Source: an uncultured Vibrio sp. (GTDB lineage: Bacteria; Pseudomonadota; Gammaproteobacteria; Enterobacterales; Vibrionaceae). Taken from it: DNA of 64,000 nt. Location of the stretch: NCBI RefSeq assembly GCF_963675395.1, contig NZ_OY776223.1, positions 620,001 to 684,000 on the forward strand. The letters run 5' to 3'. Below are positions 11,496-22,452 of this stretch, in pieces. The notes under the pieces are model-generated. The model did not search any database, was not told the DNA's origin, and saw only the letters and a list, made by a program, of their open reading frames with translations. The stretch's first letter is position 1. Each line of letters starts with the position of its first letter. Both the position numbers and the translations under genes were made by a program.

Positions 11496-12800
11496 TTAAC
11501 GTTCCCAATAAGCTTCTTCTAAACTATCTTCTCGCTCTGGCAAGCCCCGTGACAGACGCGGAGAATGCTGAACAAGAACTTCATAGCTCGCACGGTTTGC
11601 GTATTTACAAACTTGCGAAAAAGAAGAGTAAGTTAAATACTCATTGGTGTGCTTACTTGAATTAGGCACATTTTCTTTATGGTATTTGTTCGCAGCCATA
11701 TCGTGCAAAATCGCAGACAAAGCTGCATCACCTGCACCATTGGTATTTTTAATTTTTTCCGGGCCACCCATATACGGTGCAATATGAGAATACACTTTAA
11801 CTGGTGTTTCACAGGCGTCTTTTTGTGCTGGTCGGCTAAATTCGTAGCGGTTAAACTCTGCAATTGATCCTGGCAACAATGGCAAGGTGGTTTCACGCTT
11901 GGCGTTATCTTCTGTATAGCCAGCCATAAACAAGCCTACAGGCCCAGCAGTACAAAGTACTAAATCTGCCCAATCCAACGTCTTATCTGATGCCGCTAAA
12001 GGATCCGATTCACCAGTCAGCGCTTCAGCTTCATCTTCATTCATGGCGACAACAGAAACATGGTCACGAATAAATTCTTGCCAATATTGAGGGTCGTCCT
12101 GAATAACAAATTTTGTACCCAAGGTCAGTACAACAGGCACGTCATACTTTTTCGCGTATTCAATCGCCTTCATTGTTGCTTCAGGCATCGGGTCACCCTC
12201 TTTGCAACGCACTAGGTACGACGTTAATAACAGCGCAGAAGCATTCTTGAATATCTTCTCTGGGATGCTGTCCGGATGAAGCTGGTTCATCTGACCTTCG
12301 CTGATGGCAAATGTACGTTCACCTTCTTCTGTAATAAGAGCAAAGCAGCGCCCTATCGAGCCGTTAACACCTTGAAGGTAGTTAAGATCCATACGGCTTG
12401 ATGTATTACACAAATAACGGTAACCGTAGCTGCCAATCTTAATGTCCTGGCTCATCACCCCGAGCAAGGTAGAACGATCATCAGCAAGAACAGAGTAATT
12501 ATGTAACGTATTACCAATCGTACCACCAGCGTATTCGTTGGTGATTAGGTTCTCTTCTTTTAGATGCTGATACAGTGATTCAGCTGTTGCATCATCAATC
12601 ACTAATGAGTGGCCTTTACTCAAACCGTATTTTTCAATCACATCTGTCGTCACTTTTGCTTCAATATCGACCAGAGTTTGATCAATACCGATGATGTGAG
12701 TACGCGTCATCTTCTTGCTTTCTTGTGCTTGGCTGACTAATGGGTCACGAGCATGAACAGGAAAATAATGCTTGGATTTGCGTTGTCCAGGAAATTTCAT
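11496..12800 (-). CDS. gsk: Inosine/guanosine kinase
   Basis: PfkB-family ribokinase-fold enzyme that phosphorylates guanosine and inosine to GMP and IMP in purine salvage. It has 434 residues, as in the E. coli enzyme. The C-terminal anion-hole/catalytic motif is NTNGAGDAALSA and the N-terminal substrate region contains GGTIGNTLHNYSVL. It is transcribed alone. The upstream region contains a perfect GCAAACGTTTGC palindrome next to a TATAAT box, which suggests PurR control. Confidence 0.93.
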   Translation of the reverse strand: MKFPGQRKSKHYFPVHARDPLVSQAQESKKMTRTHIIGIDQTLVDIEAKVTTDVIEKYGLSKGHSLVIDDATAESLYQHLKEENLITNEYAGGTIGNTLHNYSVLADDRSTLLGVMSQDIKIGSYGYRYLCNTSSRMDLNYLQGVNGSIGRCFALITEEGERTFAISEGQMNQLHPDSIPEKIFKNASALLLTSYLVRCKEGDPMPEATMKAIEYAKKYDVPVVLTLGTKFVIQDDPQYWQEFIRDHVSVVAMNEDEAEALTGESDPLAASDKTLDWADLVLCTAGPVGLFMAGYTEDNAKRETTLPLLPGSIAEFNRYEFSRPAQKDACETPVKVYSHIAPYMGGPEKIKNTNGAGDAALSAILHDMAANKYHKENVPNSSKHTNEYLTYSSFSQVCKYANRASYEVLVQHSPRLSRGLPEREDSLEEAYWER

Positions 12801-12873
12801 ATTGTTAGTCTGAGTGAGGGATGAAAAGGAAAACGGATTCTATACCGCGAATAATATGGCGGCAATAAAAGCG

Positions 12874-12893
12874 ATTATAGCAAACGTTTGCCC
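12874..12893 (-). promoter_or_regulatory. gsk promoter with overlapping PurR-like operator
   Basis: The palindrome GCAAACGTTTGC (12880-12891) is the core of the PurR box. Directly next to it, on the minus strand, is TATAAT (12874-12879), preceded by TGC, giving an extended -10 element TGCTATAAT. No good -35 is visible, as expected for an extended -10 promoter. A repressor bound here would cover the promoter. It lies 74-93 bp upstream of the gsk start codon. Confidence 0.75.
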
Positions 12894-12916
12894 CTCTCTT
12901 TTTTATTTACTGCGAC

Positions 12917-13186
12917 TTATTCGCCTTCCATAAAGCTTAAATCTGGCAGTTGATCTAGGTGCTCACTATAGCGCTTTAGATTAAATTCACCTTCGTTTTT
13001 CATCACATCAAATACTTCAATCGACATCGCACACGCCATCATTGCCACCGCATCTTCGCGAGGCGTTCCCATCATCATTAAACGCATCAGTGTTTCTTTT
13101 GTTTTAATTGGATTGCTGTCTTCTAATTGATTTTCAACAATCTCAATTAACTCAGCTTCTTGCATAAATTGGTTTTCTTCAGTCAT
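12917..13186 (-). CDS. Small conserved-looking acidic protein of unknown function
   Basis: An 89-residue acidic protein with two predicted helical stretches and a methionine-rich centre (LMRLMMMGTPREDAVAMMACAMS). No signal peptide, membrane segment or known motif is visible. It has a plausible start at 13186 preceded by AAGAGGTAATATCAAG, and Vibrio-like codon use, which supports a real gene. It lies between gsk (minus) and mnmA (plus). I do not recognise a family. Confidence 0.65.
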   Translation of the reverse strand: MTEENQFMQEAELIEIVENQLEDSNPIKTKETLMRLMMMGTPREDAVAMMACAMSIEVFDVMKNEGEFNLKRYSEHLDQLPDLSFMEGE

Positions 13187-13377
13187 CTTGATATTACCTC
13201 TTGGATTTTGGGCAACTATGCCATATATATCCCTTCTATACTTATCGAATTCTCACACAGCGTCTTCTTTCGGTTAAATTTACATCAAAATCGAAGTGTG
13301 ATTTCGATCTCGGATCTGTCACCGGTTTGTGGATTCTGATAGAATCTGCCTCCCGTTTATTTAAGTGGTGTTTAGTA

Positions 13378-14502
13378 ATGTCTGACAACAGCCAAAAGAA
13401 AGTCATCGTCGGTATGTCCGGCGGCGTTGATTCCTCTGTTTCTGCGTATCTTCTGAAGCAACAAGGCTACCAAGTAGAAGGCCTGTTCATGAAGAACTGG
13501 GAAGAAGATGACAACGAAGAGTATTGCACAGCAGCAGAAGATTTAGCCGATGCTCAGGCAGTATGTGACAAGCTTGGCATCCATCTACACACCATTAACT
13601 TTGCTGCCGAATACTGGGATAACGTCTTTGAGTACTTCCTAGCTGAGTACAAAGCAGGCCGCACGCCGAACCCAGACATTCTTTGTAACAAAGAAATTAA
13701 GTTTAAAGCGTTCCTTGAGTTCGCTGACGAAGTACTGGATGCAGATTACATTGCGATGGGCCACTACGTGCGCCGCTCTTTCCCTGAAAACGGTGAAAAA
13801 CCGCAAATGTTACGTGGCCTGGATAGCAACAAAGACCAAAGTTACTTCCTATACACATTAAGCCATGAGCAAGTTGCACGCAGCCTGTTCCCAGTGGGTG
13901 ATCTGGAAAAACCTGAAGTACGCCGTATCGCGGAAGAGCAAGGTCTAATTACAGCGAAAAAGAAAGACTCAACTGGCATCTGCTTTATCGGTGAGCGTAA
14001 GTTTACTGACTTCCTTGGCCGTTACCTACCCGCTCAGCCAGGCAACATCGAAACGCCAGAAGGCGAAGTGATTGGTCAACACCAAGGCTTGATGTACCAT
14101 ACACTTGGTCAACGAAAAGGCCTACATATTGGCGGCCGTAAAGGCGGTGGCGGTAATGAAGAACCATGGTTTGTTGGTGAGAAAGATCTTAAACGCAACG
14201 TCCTAATCGCAGTTCAAGGTAAAGACCACCCAATGCTAAAATCAGAAGGTCTACTTGCATCACAACTGCATTGGGTAGATCGTGAGCCAATTCGCGATGT
14301 TATGAAGTGCACAGTAAAAACTCGTTACCGTCAGCAAGATATTCCTTGTACAATCATCCCTATCGATGATGAGAACATTAAAGTTATCTTTGACGAGCCA
14401 CAAATTGCAGTGACTCCGGGTCAATCCGCCGTGTTCTATCAAGATGACGTTTGTCTGGGTGGCGGTATCATCGAACAACGCATTAAATATTCTCAAGCTT
14501 AG
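13378..14502 (+). CDS. mnmA: tRNA-specific 2-thiouridylase
   Basis: Installs the 2-thio group on the wobble uridine of tRNA-Lys, tRNA-Glu and tRNA-Gln using sulfur from the Tus relay. The ATP-pyrophosphatase P-loop is GMSGGVDSS (residues 12-20). The two catalytic cysteines are C103 (ILCNKEIKF) and C202 ([10 protein letters not shown]), matching C102/C199 of E. coli. The ATG at 13378 gives 374 residues; the longer open frame upstream adds about 60 non-family residues. It is followed 10 bp later by hflD in the conserved mnmA-hflD-purB order. Confidence 0.97.
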   Translation: MSDNSQKKVIVGMSGGVDSSVSAYLLKQQGYQVEGLFMKNWEEDDNEEYCTAAEDLADAQAVCDKLGIHLHTINFAAEYWDNVFEYFLAEYKAGRTPNPDILCNKEIKFKAFLEFADEVLDADYIAMGHYVRRSFPENGEKPQMLRGLDSNKDQSYFLYTLSHEQVARSLFPVGDLEKPEVRRIAEEQGLITAKKKDSTGICFIGERKFTDFLGRYLPAQPGNIETPEGEVIGQHQGLMYHTLGQRKGLHIGGRKGGGGNEEPWFVGEKDLKRNVLIAVQGKDHPMLKSEGLLASQLHWVDREPIRDVMKCTVKTRYRQQDIPCTIIPIDDENIKVIFDEPQIAVTPGQSAVFYQDDVCLGGGIIEQRIKYSQA

Positions 14503-14512
14503 GAGTTGTTAC

Positions 14513-15130
14513 GTGGCGAATACACTTTATGACCGTACTATCGCGTTTGCTGGCATTTGCCAAGCTGTTGCTTTGGTTCAACAAGTAGCGAAAAACGGAC
14601 ATTGTGATCAAGATGCCTTTGAAACATCCATTAACGCTATTTTGAACACCAACCCAGCCAACACGATTGGTGTATTTGGTCGTGAAGCCGATCTGAAGCT
14701 CGGTCTGGAGTGTCTGGTTAAAGGAATCGATAGTACACCGTCTGGCAGTGAGCTTACGCGCTATATCATCAGCCTGATGGCACTGGAACGCAAATTGACC
14801 GCTCGTAACGACGCCATGTCACAACTCGGTGATAGAATCCAGATGGCACAGCGTCAAACCGACCACTTTGAGTTGATGGATGATCAAATGATCAGCAATC
14901 TGGCAAGCATTTATCTGGATGTTGTCAGTCCTATCGGGCCACGTATTCAGGTAACGGGTACACCAGCAGTGCTACAACAAACTTCAGTTCAGCATAAAGT
15001 GCGTGCTCTGCTATTGTCCGGTATTCGCAGCGCTGTTCTTTGGCGTCAGGTTGGTGGTAAGCGTCGTCACTTGATTTTTGGTCGCAAGAAAATGGTTGAA
15101 CAGGCACAGATCCTGTTGGCCCGCATGTAA
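14513..15130 (+). CDS. hflD: High frequency lysogenization protein HflD homologue
   Basis: A 205-residue, mostly helical protein. In E. coli HflD is a peripheral membrane protein that affects lambda lysogeny by binding CII; its housekeeping role is unclear. The start is a GTG at 14513 with AGGAG 8 bp upstream; the alternative frame start upstream overlaps mnmA and lacks the family N-terminus ([18 protein letters not shown]). Placement between mnmA and purB supports the assignment. Confidence 0.92.
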   Translation: MANTLYDRTIAFAGICQAVALVQQVAKNGHCDQDAFETSINAILNTNPANTIGVFGREADLKLGLECLVKGIDSTPSGSELTRYIISLMALERKLTARNDAMSQLGDRIQMAQRQTDHFELMDDQMISNLASIYLDVVSPIGPRIQVTGTPAVLQQTSVQHKVRALLLSGIRSAVLWRQVGGKRRHLIFGRKKMVEQAQILLARM

Positions 15131-15141
15131 GAATAACAACT

Positions 15142-15168
15142 ACCAGCTCGCGTTTATCGCGAGCTGGT
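15142..15168 (+). terminator. mnmA-hflD terminator
   Basis: ACCAGCTCGCG / CGCGAGCTGGT stem of 11 bp with a 5-nt loop followed by seven T residues. It separates mnmA-hflD from purB, so purB needs its own promoter. Confidence 0.9.
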
Positions 15169-15181
15169 TTTTTTAGATTAA

Positions 15182-16651
<1,470 letters not shown>

Positions 16652-16677
16652 GCGCTAATTTACTTAGCCAGACATTG

Positions 16678-16708
16678 AAAAGGTTGATGTGAGCGCATCA
16701 ACCTTTTT
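16678..16708. terminator. purB terminator (probably bidirectional)
   Basis: AAAAGGTTGATG / CATCAACCTTTT 12-bp stem with a 6-nt loop and T run. It lies between convergent purB and the lipid-modification operon, and the A run on its left could also serve the minus strand. Confidence 0.85.
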
Positions 16709-16749
16709 TGTTTATTTCAGCTTGCAAATATCATCAAAAACTTCCAAAC

Positions 16750-17286
16750 CTATTGTTTTTGAAAGAATAAGGTGATGGCCCCTACTTCTAAACCAAACTT
16801 CTTAATTTTTGTCAGGTTAAACACGTGTCTGTCATCCTGACGATAAAGCCAGTCATCAAAAGCAACAGTAAAGGTGTCGTCATCTACTTTTAACTCAAAA
16901 TCATATTGCCACTGCAATGCGTTACCTTGCTCCTGACCGGTTGCCACGCCAATAATGTCGTCTGCTTTGCCCTGATAACGGTTATGCTCTAGTTTGGTAA
17001 TCACCCATATTCGTTGGTCTACTTCACCATCATCGAATACGAAATCCTCTACCAGAGTCAACTCATTGCCTTTTACTGTGCCAACAATCTCTACTTCGAA
17101 TCGTCTGGTTTGCTGATCGGTATAGTCTTGAACCATTCCCCACGCTTTCACGTTGCCATCAAAGTAGCCAAACAAATCAAAGCTAGGCTTAGTTGTCTGG
17201 TAATTGTCTATGTCTGCTGAGCATGAACTTAGAAAAATGGTAACGACGCTAGCTGTCAAAATGATTAAACGATTGAAAACATTCAC
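16750..17286 (-). CDS. DUF3833 family lipoprotein
   Basis: A 178-residue protein with a lipoprotein signal peptide: positive N-terminus, hydrophobic core and lipobox LSSC with C22 as the modified cysteine. The remainder resembles the lipocalin-like beta-rich DUF3833 domain (FDLFGYFDGNVKAWG... and a C-terminal FDDWLYRQDD). The function is unknown. It is the last gene of the eight-gene operon that contains a Cfa-like methyltransferase, and its start overlaps the previous stop by four bases. A lipid-binding or transport role is inferred from context only. Confidence 0.8.
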   Translation of the reverse strand: MNVFNRLIILTASVVTIFLSSCSADIDNYQTTKPSFDLFGYFDGNVKAWGMVQDYTDQQTRRFEVEIVGTVKGNELTLVEDFVFDDGEVDQRIWVITKLEHNRYQGKADDIIGVATGQEQGNALQWQYDFELKVDDDTFTVAFDDWLYRQDDRHVFNLTKIKKFGLEVGAITLFFQKQ

Positions 17287-17885
17287 TGTCTTACCTGCCC
17301 TATCAACTGTTTACGAAGTTTCGGGAACTCAGTTTTTGGTGATAACCAAATGGATAGAAAAGCATCGTTCAACCCTTCATCCTCAACAAAGCCCACCGTT
17401 CTAGAGGCAGTGTCCCCGGCTCGACGATAAACAAGGTGCCCCGCTTTCCCGTCTGTCACGTAAGTAAGCTCATCACCTCTGTTTATATTCGGGTACATCT
17501 TATTTAGCTCAGAAAGCCATTGTTGACGACGCTGTTGATTCACACCGAGCTTTTGCCATTGTTCGTCCGTTACCTCAAGTAACTGTTGCTTGGTGATGTC
17601 TCGCTGATAATAGATTTCAAGCGCAAAAGGATGAGGCGACACATCACCACTAACTTGATAGCGTCCTTCTGGCGCTCTTAAACGGGACTCATAGATATCA
17701 AAGATAAACCAGGTTAGTTTCGCCTGACCAACCATTTTCCATTGTCGCCAGTCCGCTGTGCTTACTTTGCTCATATCGGCACCCGCGCTCTGTGAATACA
17801 AGGGAATAGACATAGTTAGACCGATCACGAGCAATACACTAGTTAGACTCTTGGTTAAATTTCCCTGCAAGCTTTTCATTTCCAT
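17283..17885 (-). CDS. Chalcone isomerase-like periplasmic protein
   Basis: A 200-residue protein with a signal peptide (LTSVLLVIGLTMSIPLYSQSAGA). The mature part resembles the chalcone isomerase-like fold found in bacterial secreted proteins (FDIYESRLRAPEGRY, FALEIYYQRDITKQQL). That family includes fatty-acid-binding members, which fits a lipid operon. There is no evidence of flavonoid chemistry. The start is either residue 1 or the M at residue 3; the gene overlaps the upstream one by about 45 bp. Confidence 0.75.
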   Translation of the reverse strand: MEMKSLQGNLTKSLTSVLLVIGLTMSIPLYSQSAGADMSKVSTADWRQWKMVGQAKLTWFIFDIYESRLRAPEGRYQVSGDVSPHPFALEIYYQRDITKQQLLEVTDEQWQKLGVNQQRRQQWLSELNKMYPNINRGDELTYVTDGKAGHLVYRRAGDTASRTVGFVEDEGLNDAFLSIWLSPKTEFPKLRKQLIGQVRQ

Positions 17886-18351
17886 ACACCCTGAGTATCA
17901 GTAGCGTTACGACGACCCACTCTATAAATAAAACCACCAGAGTAAAAATAACGTCGTAACCAAAATACACGGCTTGGAGTTTGTCACCAGCAAAATAACT
18001 GGCCCCTCCTCCGATGCCGCCTACTATTGATACGTAAGTTTTAGGCAAACGATACAAAACGGTTTTTAGCTGGTAGGCATACCAGGCAAACATCACCCAC
18101 AAGCACAACAACCACAGTGGTAACCATAAGGTTGGAAAGATCAGAACAGAAAACTGTTGGTTAAGGCTATCGAGGGCAAGCCCGAACATGGTAACCACAG
18201 CGATGGGTTTCAATGCAGTCGCATCGCGTCGGGCACAATAGACAATGGTACCCAACGTAAAACAAAGCGTAAACCATTGCCACTGATAGGTACCGAGTAC
18301 TGCTGCAAACCAGCAGAGTTGAAACCAAGTTGAAGCAAGCAACACTCTCAT
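17839..18351 (-). CDS. DUF2878 family membrane protein
   Basis: A 170-residue inner-membrane protein with about five or six hydrophobic helices (for example WFQLCWFAAVLGTYQWQWF and TLWLPLWLLCLWVMFAW) and few charged residues. It resembles DUF2878 proteins that accompany Cfa-like methyltransferases in light- and oxidative-stress-regulated clusters. The function is unknown. It starts six bases after the Cfa-like gene and its 3' end overlaps the next gene. Confidence 0.75.
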   Translation of the reverse strand: MRVLLASTWFQLCWFAAVLGTYQWQWFTLCFTLGTIVYCARRDATALKPIAVVTMFGLALDSLNQQFSVLIFPTLWLPLWLLCLWVMFAWYAYQLKTVLYRLPKTYVSIVGGIGGGASYFAGDKLQAVYFGYDVIFTLVVLFIEWVVVTLLILRVYGNEKLAGKFNQESN

Positions 18352-18357
18352 GACGAA

Positions 18358-19614
18358 TTACGGACGCTGAAATGTCATATGTACGGTGCTGATGGTTCGG
18401 GCCAGAAACCCGCCCTCACAGTAACTCAGGTAGTAGCGCCACATACGCACAAATCGGTCATCATAACCAAGCGCACGAACTGTTTTTTCAGCTTGATTAA
18501 ATCGGCGATGCCATTCATTGAGCGTTTTCGCGTAGTCGAGGCCAATATCGAATAGGTCACGTACAACAAGATCACTATGCTTAGTTGTCGCCTGAGTAAG
18601 TGAGGTAACAGAAGGCAAAAACCCACCTGGGAAAATGTACTTCTGAATAAAATCGACGTTATTGCTGTAATATTCATAACGCTGATCGGCAATAGTAATC
18701 GCCTGAATAGCCATTAAACCGCCCGGTTTGAGCAGTGATTCACACTTCTTGATATAGGACGGTAAAAACGCTTTGCCCACCGCCTCAATCATCTCAATCG
18801 AAACCAGCTTGTCATACGTACCAGTCAGGTTTCGGTAATCTTCTTTGAGCAAAGTGATTTTATCCGATAAGCCTTTATCTTCAATCTCACACCTAGCGTA
18901 AGCATGCTGCTCGTCTGAAATGGTGGTTGTCGTGACCTGACAGCCATATTGCTGTGCAATGTATATCGCCATCGCCCCCCAACCCGTGCCAATCTCAATA
19001 ACGTGATCGGATGGCTTTAAGTCGAGTTGCTGACACAGGCGTTCCATCTTATTTACCTGAGCTTGCTCTAGAGGCTCGTTGTCTTGGTGATAAAGCGCCG
19101 AAGAATAAAGCATTTTGCTATCAAGAAATGACTCATACAGCGAGTTACCAAGGTCATAGTGAGCGTGAATATTTTCCCGTGATCTCTTTTGCGAGTTCCG
19201 GTTAGCCCAGTGGCTGATTTTGTAAAACAATTTGGTTATCCAGCTACCCTGCTGTTCTATTTGGTCTAATGCACGCATGTTTATCGCCATCAGCTTCATG
19301 AGTGCAGTCAGATCTGGGCTGTCCCACCAGCCATCCATGTATGCCTCACCTGCTGCGATACTTCCACCTCGCAGTATGCGCGAGTATAAATCGGGATTTT
19401 TCACCTCGATAGTCGCCGACACGGGCTGACCGTTATACGAACCATCAGGCGCAGAAAAACGTTCGCTTCTTTCTCTTGTTCCAGAGTTAAAACTCTCTAT
19501 TAAGGTTAAACAACCAAATTCCATTTTTTTCAAACATTGAACGATCACTCTGCGAGCCGCTTTTTGAGTTGTAGTCAGTTCGCACGGTAATGTGATTGCA
19601 CTACTATTCAACAT
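18358..19614 (-). CDS. Cyclopropane-fatty-acyl-phospholipid synthase-like SAM methyltransferase
   Basis: A 418-residue protein of the mycolic acid/cyclopropane synthase family. The SAM-binding motif I is VIEIGTGWGAMAIYIAQ. Upstream family motifs (NIHAHYDLGNSLYESFLDS, MLYSSALY) and downstream motifs (EMIEAVGKAFLPSYIKKC, FIQKYIFPGGFLPS) are intact. It should methylate or cyclopropanate the double bonds of membrane phospholipid acyl chains. Such operon-associated paralogues differ from housekeeping cfa and may produce other modifications. It overlaps the DUF1365 gene by seven bases. Confidence 0.88.
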   Translation of the reverse strand: MLNSSAITLPCELTTTQKAARRVIVQCLKKMEFGCLTLIESFNSGTRERSERFSAPDGSYNGQPVSATIEVKNPDLYSRILRGGSIAAGEAYMDGWWDSPDLTALMKLMAINMRALDQIEQQGSWITKLFYKISHWANRNSQKRSRENIHAHYDLGNSLYESFLDSKMLYSSALYHQDNEPLEQAQVNKMERLCQQLDLKPSDHVIEIGTGWGAMAIYIAQQYGCQVTTTTISDEQHAYARCEIEDKGLSDKITLLKEDYRNLTGTYDKLVSIEMIEAVGKAFLPSYIKKCESLLKPGGLMAIQAITIADQRYEYYSNNVDFIQKYIFPGGFLPSVTSLTQATTKHSDLVVRDLFDIGLDYAKTLNEWHRRFNQAEKTVRALGYDDRFVRMWRYYLSYCEGGFLARTISTVHMTFQRP

Positions 19615-20417
19615 GCAGAATTCTCCTTGTTATCTCTTTTCTTATTTTTCTTTTCTGGCTTTGTTTTACTTTCATCTGCGTATTTAGGATGAGAATAAAA
19701 AGGTGCACCTTTTCTCCATAACTTTAATGCGTGCCAGTAAATCCCAAACACCACTTTTACCGTTTGAATCGGTGTCACAGCTAAGCATTTCATCAGGCTT
19801 TTGCTTGATAATACCTTCGCTTTCATCGCCATTGTGGCGTCAAAATGTTTACCGCCTTTGTGACACTCTAAATGGATGTTGAGCTTGTCGGTCAGCGGTT
19901 TAATTTTCCACACGTATTGTTGGTCAATCGGGTTAAACGGGGAGACATGGAACGCTTTTGCCTGCTTCCAGCCAAATTGTTCATCATCCTGATCAGCAGA
20001 AACGGCATAATAGTGACGCTCATTCCACGGTGTATTGCTTACTTCAGCCAGCAAATATTTCCATTCACCCTGCTCGTTATAAACATAGTAGAAATTAACA
20101 GGACTAAAATAGAGCCCTAAATAACGCAGGTGACAAACCGCGATGACTCTACCACGGCACCTTACGCCAGTGAGGCTTTCCAGTTTATCTTGTACTGCCT
20201 TTTTAAGGTTTCCTTCACCGACATAATCACTGCGCTTAAACCTCGCCCAATGCCACCAGTGGGTACCGAAACCCCATACTTTATTTTCAAGTTCACCAAG
20301 CTCATCGAGATCAATAGCTGGCATAAATAACGAATAATTCAGCTCATGCAACACGGGCGTGAACCTTCGGTGTCTTACATTGCCGATAAACAACCGGCTG
20401 TTCATCCCGCTAACCAT
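19608..20417 (-). CDS. DUF1365 family protein
   Basis: A DUF1365 protein of about 269 residues with typical segments RHRRFTPVLHELNYSLFMPAIDLDEL and FSPVNFYYVYNEQGEW, and a lysine-rich C-terminus (TKPEKKNKKRDNK). The ATG at 20417 lies one base after the FAD-gene stop; an internal ATG at 20405 is an alternative. The molecular role is unknown, but the family nearly always neighbours the FAD oxidoreductase and Cfa-like methyltransferase, so a part in membrane-lipid modification is inferred. Confidence 0.85.
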   Translation of the reverse strand: MVSGMNSRLFIGNVRHRRFTPVLHELNYSLFMPAIDLDELGELENKVWGFGTHWWHWARFKRSDYVGEGNLKKAVQDKLESLTGVRCRGRVIAVCHLRYLGLYFSPVNFYYVYNEQGEWKYLLAEVSNTPWNERHYYAVSADQDDEQFGWKQAKAFHVSPFNPIDQQYVWKIKPLTDKLNIHLECHKGGKHFDATMAMKAKVLSSKSLMKCLAVTPIQTVKVVFGIYWHALKLWRKGAPFYSHPKYADESKTKPEKKNKKRDNKENSAC

Positions 20418-20418
20418 A

Positions 20419-21714
20419 TTACGCCGCACCTTTCTGTAGAGTAGCCACAGTCTGCTCTCTGGTTTTGTTTTCCAGCGCGTTTACCACATCTATTGCGCTA
20501 CGTACGCCATCTTCGTGAAAGCCGTTGTACCAGTAGGCTCCGCAAAACCAAGTATTCGAAACACCCTGAATCTCATCCTTCCTCTGTTGAGCGGCAATGG
20601 ATTCAGTCGTAAATACCGGATGATCATAAGTGAACATCCGTAAAATTTTGCTCGCATCGATTTGGTCTGTACTGTTCAGCGTAACGCAAAAAGTGTGTGG
20701 GCCTGCGTCCACCTGTTGGAGTATATTCATATTGTAGGTCAGAGATGGAAGTCGTTGCTTTTCGCCATCACTCCCCTCTAACAGATAATTCCAGGACGCC
20801 CACGCCGCTTTACGTTTCGGCAGCAAACTTGCGTCGGTGTGCAAAACCACTTCATTCGCTTGATACGCTATATTTCCAAGAATGCTTTGCTCTTCGGCAG
20901 TTGGTTCACTGAGTAGTCTCATTGCCTGATCGCTATGGCAAGCGAAGATCACTTCATCAAACCATTCGGTTGTCCCGTTTACGTGTATCAATACTCGGTC
21001 ATTACTTCGTGTGACGCTTTCAACCGGGCTGTTGAGACGGATATTTTGCGCAAAGCCTTTAGTCAACGGCGGAATATATGCACGAGAACCGCCCTTGATC
21101 ACATACCATTGAGGTCGGTTCGTCACATCAAGCAACCCATGATTCAAGAAGAAACGTAAGAAAAACATCAGCGGGAATGCACGCATGTCTGCGAGTGTAG
21201 AAGACCAAATCGCTGCTCCCATAGGAAGAATATAGTTATCCGTGAAGAACTGGCTAAACTGGTGTTCATCGAGGAATTCACCCAGCGTTTGCATGTTTGT
21301 CTCTTCGTTGCCAGCAAACGATTTTGCTAAATTATTAAAACGAAGGATCTCAAAGATAAAACGATAGAACTTTGGATTTACCCAGTTACGCTTTTGAGCG
21401 AAAAGTGTCGAAATTGTATGCCCGTTGTACTCCAACCCGTTACCCTTGTTGCGGACGCTAAAGCTCATCTGCGTCGGTATACCTTCTACGCCTACCTCAT
21501 TCATCATCTTGATGAAATTAGGATAGGTACGGTCGTTATAGACGATAAAACCGGTGTCAATGGCATAGTCTTGCCCATCAACAGTCACATCAACGGTTGC
21601 CGTGTGTCCACCGATGTAATCATTCGCTTCAAATAGAGTGATGTCATGGTCTTTGTGCAAGTAATACCCGCACGTCAGTCCGGATATCCCAGTGCCTATA
21701 ATTGCGATTTTCAT
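20419..21714 (-). CDS. FAD-dependent oxidoreductase (amine-oxidase/desaturase-like)
   Basis: A 431-residue flavoprotein. The N-terminal Rossmann motif is IIGTGISGLTCGYYL, followed by FEANDYIGGHTATVDV, which binds FAD. A conserved IDTGFIVYNDRTYPNF segment follows. It resembles phytoene-desaturase/amine-oxidase superfamily proteins found next to DUF1365 and Cfa-like genes. The likely substrate is an acyl chain of a membrane lipid, inferred from context. It starts 12 bp after the SDR stop. Confidence 0.87.
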   Translation of the reverse strand: MKIAIIGTGISGLTCGYYLHKDHDITLFEANDYIGGHTATVDVTVDGQDYAIDTGFIVYNDRTYPNFIKMMNEVGVEGIPTQMSFSVRNKGNGLEYNGHTISTLFAQKRNWVNPKFYRFIFEILRFNNLAKSFAGNEETNMQTLGEFLDEHQFSQFFTDNYILPMGAAIWSSTLADMRAFPLMFFLRFFLNHGLLDVTNRPQWYVIKGGSRAYIPPLTKGFAQNIRLNSPVESVTRSNDRVLIHVNGTTEWFDEVIFACHSDQAMRLLSEPTAEEQSILGNIAYQANEVVLHTDASLLPKRKAAWASWNYLLEGSDGEKQRLPSLTYNMNILQQVDAGPHTFCVTLNSTDQIDASKILRMFTYDHPVFTTESIAAQQRKDEIQGVSNTWFCGAYWYNGFHEDGVRSAIDVVNALENKTREQTVATLQKGAA

Positions 21715-21726
21715 ATTTATTCCTTT

Positions 21727-22452
21727 TTACGACACAAGTTTACGCGTTAAGCGCGCTTGCCAGCGATATGGCAGTAATGAAATGAAACGGAGAATGCTGG
21801 TAAATCTCGCGGGAAAATAGATGAAGCATTTATTCGCTGAAAGCTGCTTTCTGATCGAGTCAGATGCTTGCTTAACAGAAATGAGCATCGGCATTTCAAA
21901 GGTGTTTTTGTCAGTTAACGGCGTCTCGACAAAACCTGGAAAAACCGTAACCACTTGTATACCTTTCTTTTCAACATCTAATGCTAATGTCCGCGCGAAA
22001 TAACTGACTGCAGCTTTAGATGCCCCATAGGCTTCTGCTCGTGGTAACGCGACTTCCGACGCAATTGAACCCACGATCACGATCTTGTGGCCTGGCTTAA
22101 AATACGCCTGGCAGGCTTCGATACAGTTCGCCGCGCCGATAACATTGACGTTCATGACTCGCGCCATAAGTTTCGCGTCCACCTCACCGTTGTTCATGTA
22201 CTCGCAATCACCAGCATTGAAAACCCAGGTTTGCGGGACAAAGTTTAGTGATGACAAAGCTTGCTTGGTTTCGTCGTAATCCGTCACATCAAAACGAAGC
22301 GTATCAATGAGCGAAGAATGGTTACTTAACTCTTCAAGTACGCGCTCGTTACGCCCACAAGCGATCACACGCCAGCCTGAGTCTGCATAATCGACAGCGA
22401 GCTGCTTGCCTATCCCTGATGTCGCACCGGTAATCAATATAGAGCCACTCAT
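21727..22452 (-). CDS. Short-chain dehydrogenase/reductase
   Basis: A 241-residue classical SDR. The cofactor motif TGATSGIGKQL is at the N-terminus, the NAG motif is in VFNAGD, the serine is in IVGSIASEV, and the catalytic YxxxK is in AEAYGASKAA. A basic residue in ACGRNERV suggests NADPH preference. It overlaps the NTF2-like gene by four bases (ATGA), so translation is coupled. The substrate is unknown; the operon suggests a lipid intermediate. Confidence 0.87.
   Translation of the reverse strand: MSGSILITGATSGIGKQLAVDYADSGWRVIACGRNERVLEELSNHSSLIDTLRFDVTDYDETKQALSSLNFVPQTWVFNAGDCEYMNNGEVDAKLMARVMNVNVIGAANCIEACQAYFKPGHKIVIVGSIASEVALPRAEAYGASKAAVSYFARTLALDVEKKGIQVVTVFPGFVETPLTDKNTFEMPMLISVKQASDSIRKQLSANKCFIYFPARFTSILRFISLLPYRWQARLTRKLVS

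Noticed and set aside
14444..14512. Upstream extension of hflD overlapping mnmA
   Set aside because: The GTG at 14513 has AGGAG 8 bp upstream and begins the family N-terminus; the extension is only the mnmA 3' end read in another frame.
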